A DNA stretch of 64,000 nucleotides from Rhypophila decipiens (lineage: Eukaryota; Ascomycota; Sordariomycetes; Sordariales; Naviculisporaceae): positions 124,001-188,000 of the forward strand of contig MU858045.1 in assembly GCA_033297075.1 (NCBI GenBank), given 5' to 3'. A program made the translations under genes and the position numbers. This document shows positions 1 through 10,336 of the stretch, piece after piece. Position 1 is the stretch's first letter, and every line of letters starts with the position of its first letter. The notes under the pieces are model-generated. The model was given only the letters and a program-made list of their open reading frames with translations, searched no databases and was not told where the DNA came from.

Positions 1-672
1 ATGATTATGCCGCTGGAAGAGGTCCGGCGGATTTCAGCCTTTGCCCGTCAGCACGGAATCAAGCTCCACTGCGATGGAGCACGGCTGTGGGAAGTCGTAG
101 CCTCTGGTGCGGGCAGTCTGGTTGACTTCGCTTCATGCTTTGATACTTTGACTCTTTGCTTCTCCAAGGGTTTAGGGGCTCCAATTGGGAGCATCCTATT
201 AGGCGATAAGAGCGTCATCAAGCACGCCCGCTGGGTCAGAAAGTCAATCGGTGGTGGATTAAGACAGGCTGGAGTTGTTTCAGCTCCAGCAAGGGTGGCG
301 ATCGATGAGACTTTTGGAAAGGGCCCCAATGGAGAAGGGGGTCTCTTGAGGGAGACTCATGTTCTTGCCAAAGAGCTAGCCGAGATCTGGACAAAGCTAG
401 GTGGGAAACTCATCCACCCAGTACACACGAACATGTTGTGGCTTGACCTAGACGATGCCAATTGCTCCAACGCAAGAATTGTTGAGCTGGGGGAAGAAAG
501 TGGATTGAAGCTCCTGGGCAACCGCATCATTATCCACTATCAGATCTACCAGAACCGAGACTTCATCGTTCCGAGGCTGGAGAGGATTTTCAAGACAATA
601 ATGGGGGAAAGGGATAGCAAGGTCAGCCGGTCTGAAGCCTCTACCGGAGCATCGTCTGTTTATCGGACCTAA
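1..672 (+). CDS. GLY1: L-threonine / L-allo-threonine aldolase, 3' part
   Basis: PLP-dependent enzyme that splits threonine or allo-threonine into glycine and acetaldehyde, an amino-acid metabolism reaction in the cytosol. The frame is open from the first base of the window, so the 5' half of the gene lies outside; the ATG at base 1 is an internal Met. What remains (223 codons) covers the second half of the fold. HCDGARLWE near residue 23 holds the cofactor-binding Asp, and SKGLGAPIGS near residue 55 holds the Schiff-base lysine (about residue 56 of the visible part). Next come GGGLRQAG and a small C-terminal domain containing a HTNMLWLDL segment. The last 20 or so residues are Ser/Arg-rich and look like a variable tail. 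Stop is TAA at 670-672. Family assignment is firm; the exact substrate preference (L-threo or L-allo) cannot be read from the sequence. Confidence 0.93.
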   Translation: MIMPLEEVRRISAFARQHGIKLHCDGARLWEVVASGAGSLVDFASCFDTLTLCFSKGLGAPIGSILLGDKSVIKHARWVRKSIGGGLRQAGVVSAPARVAIDETFGKGPNGEGGLLRETHVLAKELAEIWTKLGGKLIHPVHTNMLWLDLDDANCSNARIVELGEESGLKLLGNRIIIHYQIYQNRDFIVPRLERIFKTIMGERDSKVSRSEASTGASSVYRT

Positions 673-3013
673 CGACACGGCGTATCACGATTCACTAGAA
701 GAGGTTCCTGGGCAAGTCAACAAATACATCACTTATTACCAGCTACCTAGATACATCCGCTGAGCAGTTCATATATCCGAGGTGCGCCCACGAATCAAAA
801 CATCGCAGGGCATGGCAGCCTCAAATTTTTCAGTTTGAGCTGTTGCCAGTTGCTGCAGTTTGGTGGAATACACACATATTTTACCGTAAGACCCGAACAC
901 GTCCGAGGCAATCATCAAATACGCCTCACGGGACAAGGTCAACTGCTAGACGAAGATCTTGAACACCGAACGTTCGTTATAGAAAAACTAGCGCATATAC
1001 GCTGGGCGTTGTAATAAAAATTAGGGCCGAGAAAACAGAACAAGGCACTATAGCTATGGCTGTCGCAGATGGAGGAAACAGTTGTTCAAGCCATCGGGGT
1101 TTCGCTGACGGTTGACATCAACTGTGAAGGCAGACGATTATTACCGTTCAACGGCAATAATGTGCAGCCGCTGCTTCACCAAACTTGGATACAGCACCAA
1201 GCCTTGCGTTGATACAGTAAGACGACTTGAGCAACTCCCCGTCGGCTCAGTTGATTGACTGTCACCGAAATGCCCCCTTCGTGGCTACAACATACGGAGT
1301 AAGTAGTCAGCCGAGGGGCAATGAGGCTTTCACCGACAGAATTTCGTGCAATGGTGCTTTGATTTGTCGGGAACACCGAGACGCAATCAGGAAGGAGGCA
1401 TTCGCATGCCTGCTTATGCTGGTGCTGCTGTCGCCGTGATTAACCATACCACCCCAGGTGGGATTGGGGAATTGGGATCTATGCAGTACTGCCCGTTGGC
1501 ACCAAATATCAAGGATGATTTTTGGAGGAGAGAAGAATGAAAAAAAAACCGAACCATCCCAACTTCCCAAGCCTCGAGGACCACCAGAAAAAAATCTCAA
1601 ACCATGTTATCGTTGAGCTGATGGACCTTGAACAAAGCCCAGCCAAGAGACCAACGCCACCACCGACACATCTTCACACCCACATTCTTCTTACCGGGCG
1701 TCTTGGCTGTCCGATCTTGCCGGTAAAAGCATTCAAATCGTGGTTGGGGCAAGTTTCCTCTGATATCTTTTGGTCATCGCATCCACAAAGGAAAAGATGA
1801 CGGGATCCAATTGTGGGTGAAGAGAAGCTCAAGGGATATCCCGATGCAGCTGCCCCGCACGACCCCTGTAGCCTTGTTGACGTCACAATAAATCTAGCGA
1901 ATGATATTTGAGGAATTCGGTGGGCCGGCTCTACGCCGGCGGGAACAGGGATGCCCGAATGCGGGGAAACCTGGAAAATGCTTGGGGGGAGGGGAGCTCT
2001 CCAACACAAAGGGACACTGGAAAGAAAAAAAAGCTTCCCCGACGGAGACTTTCAACGGTCAGCCACTCCTCTAGTTTGGAGCTAGCTCGGTGGCTGCTTT
2101 AGATGACAGCTTGAAAGAATGATGTAGGGCAATCGCTCTTGAGATCGTGTACCTTGTTGTGGAGCCAGTACCGGTGTTATACGCGTGCAGAGCAAGCTGA
2201 TTGTGACCTTCAGAGGCCTGCTGAAGAATATCTGGTGGCTCGATTCTTCAATCTCGCCAGAGCGGAAAGGCAATTGGATGATCTGGAACAATACAGCGAA
2301 ACCTGCGAATTCAAAGATACTCGTTACCAGGAAACAGGGATGAAGCTGGCACCGCACGTGTATGTGTGTTGCGGGAAGCTCGACCCTGGGGGGAAAGGGA
2401 TCAACACTGTCCCGAACTTGCAATTTCCTGGAAGATCAGGAACTAGCCACTTCTATGAGGTAGCAATACAGATACCTCCCTGTTACTACCCAGCAACCCA
2501 ATTCTTGGTACTCGTAACTCTTTATGATCACTCGTAATATAGTTTGACGTAAAGAGCTCTATACCGGTGAGCCGAGACTGAAGAGACAAGGGGCACAAGT
2601 AGCTCACCCGTCATTGGTGGCAGACGGCTGCCCACCTGGTTCGCCTGCTCCTGCCATAACCGTTGCAGCTGCCTTGCTTTCGACCTTCATTGTCTGGCCA
2701 CGGGACCTTGATGGTTCTCGTGGTCAAGGTTGCAGGCTCTCACGGGATAGCTTCATCCCGGTAGCCATTGACTTTGACTTGTCAATGTGGAACTATAAAA
2801 GTGGATTCACCCACATGGTCCTTCCTGTTTACCTCCACCCTTACTCTTCCCCTCGGCTCGTCGTCAACCTTACTTTCCGCCTCACTCGTCTCCAGGAAAC
2901 TCTTTTTCACTCACGTGGGCACTTCAATGGGCACCTCCCTCCTTCCATTATTGCTCTCGATTCCTCCAGCTTTCCGTCTTTGATTACACCATCCATCCGG
3001 CAAGTCACGCATC
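673..3013. other. Gene-free region upstream of the trehalase gene
   Basis: About 2.3 kb with no reading frame that looks protein-like. Open frames here are short, overlap on both strands and match no family I recognise. The right-hand 220 bases are CT-rich and look like the promoter and leader of the trehalase gene. One AGGGG at 2589-2593 and one CCCCT at 2849-2853 match the core of yeast-type stress response elements. That would fit a trehalase gene, but pentamers this short occur often by chance. Confidence 0.6.
2794..2800 (+). promoter_or_regulatory. Probable TATA box of the trehalase gene
   Basis: TATAAAA lies 214 bases before the trehalase ATG. It is followed by a pyrimidine-rich stretch (about 2820-2990) of the kind that often surrounds fungal transcription starts. 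No transcript data support it. Confidence 0.5.
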
Positions 3014-5165
3014 ATGAAGATGCTTCCGACCCTGGCCGCCGCGGCCCTCGGCGCGACGGCTGTCAACGCCCTCTACATCAATGGCTCAGTCACAGCTCCC
3101 TGTGATTCCCCATTGTATTGCCAGGGCGAGATCTTGAAGGCAATCGAACTTGCCCAGCCCTTCTCGGACTCCAAGACCTTTGTGGACATGTCAGTCACAC
3201 GCACCAATGGGTGAGCTCAAGTCTCATGCCGAGTGTGTCATTCACTAACGATTCTTGAGTACAGGCCCACGAAGCTTCCCCTCGACCAAGTCATTGCCAA
3301 CTTCCAGAAGCTCTCCAAGCCCGTTCGCAACAACACGGAGCTCCATGCGTTCCTGCTGGCCAACTTTGAGCCTGCCGGAACCGAGTTGAAGCCGGTCCCG
3401 GCTTCGCAGCTGAAGACGAATGCTACATTTCTCAACAAGATCCAGGATCCCGCCATCAGGGAATTCAGCGAGGCGGTCATCAAGATCTGGCCCGAGCTCA
3501 CTCGCAACTACGAGAGCTCAGTCAGCTGCTCCGGTTGTGTCAACAGCTATATCCCCGTGAACCGAACCTTCGTGGTCGCCGGTGGTCGTTTCCGCGAGCC
3601 GTACTACTGGGACTCGTACTGGATCGCCGAGGGTCTCGTCCGAACTGGCGGCTCTTTTGTCCAGATCACCAAGAACATCATCGAGAACTTTTTGGATTTC
3701 GTCGAGGAGATCGGCTTTGTGCCCAATGGAGCCCGCATTTATTACAAGAATCGATCTCAGCCTCCTCTCCTCACGCAGATGGTCAGACTCTACGTCGAGC
3801 ACACTAGAGACACCAGCATTCTGAAGAGGGCTCTGCCACTTCTTATCAAGGAGTATGAGTTTTGGAGCAACAACCGCACGGTGGAAGTCAAGGGCCGGAA
3901 TGGAAAAACATATACACTCAACAGGCATGTTTCAACTTCAGACGCGGCTTATCAGCCATATCTTGCTAACTTGCACCCATCACAGGTACCATGTCGATAA
4001 CAACCAACCGCGACCAGAGTCGTACCGAGAGGACTGGATCACGGCGAACAACCAGAGTTACTATGCTCAGTCAGGCATCATCTATCCCGAGACGGTAGCT
4101 CTGAACGACAGCCAGAAGGCAATTCTGTACTCCAACTTGGCAAGTGGTGCCGAGTCTGGTTGGGACTACGGCACACGATGGATTTCGCGGCCTCACGATG
4201 CCGCATCTGACGTCTACTTCCCTCTGCGCTCCCTGAACACGCGCGAACTCATCCCGGTCGACCTGAACTCGATTCTTTACTGGAACGAGGTTACGATCGC
4301 GGGGTTCTTGAGACGCACTAACAAGAGTGCCGAAGCTGACCAGTGGCAGAAGCGAGCTGCTGCACGCAGTGAGGCTCTCTACAATGTCATGTGGAACGCA
4401 ACCTTGTGGTCATTCTTTGACTACAACCTGACCAGCAGCGCCCAGAATATTTACGTCCCGGCTGACCCAGATGCCACCACCGCGGAGCAGTCGACAGCTC
4501 CCGAAGGCCAGCAAGTTCTCTTCCACGTCGCTCAACTCTTCCCCTTCTGGACTGGAGCAGCACCGGCTCATCTCAAGAACAACCCCCTCGCTGTCAAGCG
4601 TGCGTACTCGCGGGTAGCTGACATGTTAAACCGCAAGGGCGGCGCAATTCCAGCCACCAACTTCTTCACTGGTCAACAGTGGGACGAGCCGAACGTTTGG
4701 CCCCCTCTGCAGCACGCTCTTATGGATGGTCTTCTCAAGACTCCCCCAACATTTGGCAAGGATGACCCTGACTACATTGATGTGCAGAACCTGGCCCTCA
4801 AGCTTGGACAGCGATATCTCGATTCTACCTTCTGCACATGGCGGTCAACAGGCGGCGCGACATCTGTGACGCCAAAGCTTGCCGGTCTGGATGAGCAAGC
4901 AAATGGTATCATGTTCGAGAAGTACTCTGATAACTCGACGAATGCTGCAGGTGCCGGCGGCGAGTACGAAGTTGTTGAGGGCTTCGGATGGACCAACGGT
5001 GTGCTCCTGTGGACGGCGGACACATTTGCCGGGAAACTGACGCGTCCTGAGTGCCCGAACCTCACCGCTGCCAATGTCCACGACAAGCGCAAACGGTCGT
5101 TTGGCAAGCGGGCGGTCGAGCTCGACAGATGGGATGCCAAGTGGATCAAGACATGGAAGAAGTAA
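3014..5165 (+). CDS. Secreted trehalase, glycoside hydrolase family 37
   Basis: Hydrolyses alpha,alpha-trehalose to two glucose molecules, probably outside the cell or in the wall or vacuole. Three exons: 3014-3210, 3265-3924, 3986-5165 (678 aa). Intron 1 (3211-3264) is GT-AG with a CTAAC branch site. Intron 2 (3925-3985) starts with GC instead of GT; splicing restores TYTLNR-YHVDN and removes a stop. The N-terminus MKMLPTLAAAALGATAVNA is a clear signal peptide. GH37 hallmarks are GGRFREPYYWDSYW (about 172-185), SGWDYGTRW with the catalytic Asp (about 346), QWDEPNVWPP (about 517-526) and GGEYEVVEGFGWTNG (about 610-624) with the region of the catalytic base Glu. Many NxS/T sites fit secretion. 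It lacks the N-terminal Ca-binding extension of cytosolic neutral trehalases, so an extracellular or acid role is inferred. The C-terminal Lys/Arg-rich KRKRSFGKR suggests processing. Confidence 0.93.
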
Positions 5166-8100
5166 ATCTACTCTGAGTAGGTATGACTGACATGAGGTGT
5201 ACGGTTTAGGGTGTTTTGGCACCTGGCGCACTGGATCAACGGTCGGCTGTCATTTCTTTCTGGGATATTATACCACGGAGGGGTATGGTTACTGGATAAA
5301 ATCTTGACTCTTGGGGTTTTGGTATATATGCCACTGTCTGGATGGTCGTGGTGTGGACGGCTTTTTGTATAATGGACTAGGGAATAGGTATCTAGGCAGT
5401 ACTTTAGGAGTCAAAATGGTTATTTCTGCACTTTGCCATGATTGAGTGATTGATGATGGAATTTTGAAGCTGCTAGTGGCTGTTGAAATGGTATTTGGGT
5501 TGCAGAGGACTCGGTAGATGTCCGTGAAGCTGGGGCAACCCAAGTGATTCTCCTCCTTGTCTTCTTACCAGGTCTGATGAGTAGCTTCATTCCATGTCAC
5601 CTACATACCTACGAGGAGGCAGATGCCTCTCTCGCAAGCTCCAACCAAGATCCCCTTGCCTTGTCCTGTCACCCAAATCCGAGGGGATTCTCAGAATCTA
5701 AATATAGAATCCAACATGAAGAAATCGATGTCTTGCTACCAACGCCATGGTCATTGGTCTGGCTCGTGGCAGGGACTTGCGCACCACCATGAGACATCCT
5801 TCAACTCACACATGGAGTGTAGAAGAACAACCCTTACCCAGGGAAACATGCGCAGCCTCCCTTCTCGATCGGTCCCTCAAGCCCATCTCCCACACCCACA
5901 GCAGCCAGTTTTTCTTCTCACATAGTCGAAAACCACGACGTCACCACCTTTGTACATGCATACTGTATACCTGAGCCTCCACAGACTCCATGCTGTGTGT
6001 CCACACTGCAGGATAAGCACCAACAGACACAGGGAAATTCATACCCGAAGAAACGAAACGAGGCCGACCGGGTCGGTCGCTCAATGAACCCAAATGTTCA
6101 AGGCTCAGGGCCCGGAAGTAAGGATGGGCGACCCGAAAGTGGCCGCTTCCAGACAGAAAGTTTTGTTAGCCTATGTATGGTGTGATTTTTTTCTGGAAGG
6201 TAAAATAGAAAGTCCATGAAAGGAACGCACGCAAAAAAAAAAAGTCTCCGGCGGCGATGGCGGCGGCGGTGTTGTTGGGCGTTTTGTTGGTGGTCATTGA
6301 TGTATGGGGGAGGAATGGACCAACTTCTGCAGGACTTGTAGGCCACCGGTTCTCAATTCTCCATATGATTATGCATATTGCTAATGACTCTAGAACTTGT
6401 TGCCGCTTTTACATCCACGAGTTCGTGTATGTACCTTTACCCATGAGTTGCAGGTAAAGGTGGGCCACGATGATCACCCACTCGATCTTGTTTGCTCATG
6501 CGGGACCCTGACGATCTGACAGAGATCTTATCGGCTCTCACCCAAGATCTCGAAGACGGGTAACTAGTTAGTTGTGGCTTATATGTCGGTGAGTCACCAA
6601 TCACAAAAAAAAAGGCTACGAATATCTGGGGTTCAATGGATGAGGTGAGATTTGGCCGTTCACCACACGAAACTATGCCGTTCGAATCGGGGTACCTCCT
6701 CCCCCTTACATGAAACAAATCATATGACCAACAAGGTAAGAAACGGCCAGGCACAGACATGTGAGAAGAGAATTAGGAAAGTAATTACGTGTAGGACGGT
6801 TTATCTTGCTCACTCAAGGAGCTTGAAGATGCACCAGAATCCAACATGCCCAACCTCACCGTAACGGCAATATATCGTTGGGGTCGCCTCAGGTTGACTG
6901 CCTTGAAGAAGCGGCCGTTCGACAACCACGCTGCCGTAAGCAGCCTCATGAATGACGACTGTCAGGCCCCGAAGACTCATCTTCAGGTGTTTAAGATCTC
7001 TCAAGACAAGAACCAACAGCTGAGCCCTACATAGATTCTGAGCCTTCCATTCAGGTCCTCAACTCACTCAACAGACAGGACCGAGGTAGTTAAGCGGCGG
7101 CTATTATATTAAATATCGAGGCACAAGCGCAGTGCGAGGCCTTCTCCACAATATGAGTGTGCATCGCCACCTTCTCGTAGACGCTGTCCTTGAAGCCTTG
7201 CAGAAAATATGACTCCAAGTTCGCACAGAGTCCTAAAGGAACTTGGTGGTAAGACGCCTGGCTTCGGATTCAGAATGTATTCCACCATCGTAACTCTAGG
7301 GTGCGCCTTCCCGTTCTTCAGCTACCTCGGGACGTGCCTGCCTGCGGTAGATGGATAGAAAGAAGGCACGGGCTGACGAGTAACACGGGACCCAGTAGGA
7401 AGCCGAAGAACCACCGACCAGGCTTCAAATGGTGGTTGCATGGGAATTTTTAAGTAGGTACGGAGCTCGGACTTTCCACTTCCACCACAGCCGACGGCCG
7501 GCTTTCGGTCGCCGGTCTGCCTGGAGGAACTGTCCCGGGCCTCCCGGCCAGCTCCTATCTCCGCACACCGTCGGACTCGCTCTTCGGGGATTGATTCACC
7601 AATTGAGAACTCACAGACTTCTTGCCCCTTGTTCCTGGTTTAGTTATCTGCCGGTTCCCCAACCAACAATCCTTCGGCTAATATATTGGCCCAAGCCTCA
7701 TCCCCTGGAATTATTTGTTCCTTCTGGCGGCCCACAAGCCTGTGGAGGTGGCTTAGGGCTGTGCGAGTCCGATCCAGTCTTACCTTTCAACTTGACCATG
7801 GGCGTGAGCCGACAAAAGTTGCTTATCTTATTGCCGAGGTCTGTTGAAGGCCAACAGTCGTTCATTGAAATCATGAATGTAAGCTGACCGGGTAATGTTC
7901 CTTGCTCATCAGATAGCTATATGCCGGGTGCAAGTCATCATCCATCATTCCCGGCAGTCATTCATCTCACTGAGCGCGGTTATCACTCATGTCAGAAACC
8001 CTGGGATCTCACTGACGTTCCAAGGCGGCTAATTCCAATGCTCAATCCCTTGGTCATTGATATGCACCAACAACAATTACAACTTCAGGACAGAACGCTC

Positions 8101-10336
8101 CCATCGCCATGGTTCTCCCGTCCCAAAATGTTGCATTTCCCAATCTATATCTGAGTTTCTCCTTACGGGATGCTTGGCTGGCGTGCCAACTCTCCGGTTC
8201 TCGGATATTTATGTCTTTTCTGAGTGAGGCTTCATCATCAGGTCCATGGTACCGGTTTCCAAATATGGCCACATAACCAGGCCACCATCCAACCATATAT
8301 TTACCGTTGACGATCCGACGCCCACACATTTACACAGAAAATCTCGACTGGATAAGTAGACGACGGGAATTAAACGCACAACATCGAACTCTCTTAATAC
8401 TAGAACCCCCACTCATCCGACTCCCGTAGCTCCACGGCCAGCCTATGGTGCAGTGCCCAGCTTAACAGTAGCTGAGAAGCAACTGCATCAACACGGGATA
8501 ATATAGCGTACCAGTGCAGCTTCAGAACGACTTTTGACTTATAGATAGAAACAGTTTGGGGGGGAGAAGGGGCGGCAAGAACCTCCACCACGGCAATTAT
8601 TAGGCGCACCCAATGGGGGGGAGATGCAATATCTTCCTTCTGATATACCGCGGGTAACGCTGCTGGGATCTGGATTACGTACATATGGCTCCTACAATGG
8701 TACTGTATTGAAAAGAACTGCCCGCCTGCGGTCATCATTTTCGGCAGTTGATGAGGTCTGAGCTTGGTCTGTATGTACGGAAGGACCTGCGTCTGTTGAT
8801 CATCAACCTTTGCATTGAATAGTGGACAGAGATCCTTCGAAGCAAGCAAGAGACACCCAAGTAAGGTAGGGCATCTGAGAAGTACAAGACCACAGTAGCG
8901 GAATTTGCACATCACCATCGTTCGAAATTCTTACTTGTCAGTTTCAGTTGACATCCTTGGCTTCCCGCCGAATTGGTCACGTACCTAAGTCGGACAACCA
9001 AAACCCGCTCATTTCAGTTCTGGGATTCTAAACCAAGATAAGCATGAGAAATCGGCGGTGATACAACTTTCAAAACGTCAAGCAGTGGTAGGATCTCCTA
9101 GCCTTTCATAGAATAATTTGGTTTAGAAATTTACTTTTTTATTTTTAAAAACTTCACCCACCGCTTAGGTAGTAAAACTGCCTTACCCGTGCAACCACTC
9201 CTCCGGGTATAAGGGAAGGTCGGTCTCTTGGATCGAGACCTATACATAAACCACGTTGTGAATGGTGGTGTGGTAGGGACGGGCATGCATCATCATAAAA
9301 ATAAAACATCGACCATTAGCCCGATTCGTTCGTTCATTTTTATGGTGAGTGATTCCATCATCATCACTGTCTAGTCCCCTTTTGCTGCTTGTGCATATCA
9401 ACGTACTGACTGACTGACTGACTGACTGACTGCACCTTACCTCAGGTTTTACTAGATATCATGAAGAAACTATCCTTAATAACTTCTTAATTACCTAGCA
9501 TATTTCCAGCATTCAATACCAAAGATAGGTATGCCGTATGGGGTATTACATCCCCCCCCCTGTCCTGGTCGAGACTCTACACCATATGAAAAGGATGTCC
9601 GTCAAAGTCACATCCTCGAACAAATGAATAATTAACAAATAATTGGAACATGCTAGTATGCTGGCAGAGTAGAATCGGCATCCAATGCCCCACCCATTCT
9701 CATCAATATTACGCAGTTGGCTCACTCATTCGAGAGTGAGCTTCTTGGCAGGGTCCGTTGGTTCTTGTTGTCGTCTCTGAATGGGAATCCCATCAGAATT
9801 ATTCTGAACAGACCCAACAAAACGCCTCCCCCTCCCTCCATTACAATACTATCCGTCTTACCCTCCCGACCTTGTCTTGCTCCAGTCGGTTTACTTCCGC
9901 CGCTTGCCGGCTCACTTGTTGCTCACCATCAGTTCTGGGAACAGGAAACTCTTTCATCATCAACCTACTGTCATACTGTCACGCTAGAGGGTAGAACAAG
10001 TCTGGATATCGATATGAATGCAATAAACTAAAAAGATTTTGTTCATAGCCAACTTCTAGCTAGAGATGTAGTAGATATAGTTAAATCCAAAGGTATCCAT
10101 GGTATTCCAGACATGAAAGTAATTGATGATGATATGTGAAAAAGTAGGTAGGTATTTCCATATGAAAAACCAACAACGACATAGAAGAAAAAAGTGTAAG
10201 TGTGTGTGTTGATCCAGACACATAATGAAACATATGTAAGTTGATGAAATTGGGTATGTACCGAAAAGCGCCTTTCCCCTTCGCCTTTTGACTAAAAAAT
10301 ACAGTAAAGAAAAATAAAAATGTACTCTTTTCTTAG
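5166..10336. other. Long gene-free region
   Basis: About 5.2 kb between the trehalase gene and an oppositely oriented gene. The first 150 bases would be trehalase 3' UTR. Frames up to 172 codons occur (for example 7429-7887 + and 8400-8918 -), but they have arbitrary composition, no domain and no start context, and I do not call them genes. The region is close to average composition, contains an (ACTG)n tract near 9.4 kb and AT-rich patches at 9.1-9.2 and 10.0-10.3 kb. The last of these is probably the 3' UTR of the gene that follows. No transposon ends or tRNA were recognised. Confidence 0.55.
9405..9432. repeat. (ACTG)7 microsatellite
   Basis: Seven uninterrupted ACTG units in non-coding DNA. 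Likely length-polymorphic between strains; no function is implied. Confidence 0.9.

Noticed and set aside
6670..6705. GTTCGAATC resembling a tRNA T-loop
   Set aside because: The flanking stem does not pair and no D-arm is found upstream.
9405..9432. (ACTG)n tract as a possible CRISPR-like array
   Set aside because: No spacers; a simple microsatellite in a eukaryotic genome.
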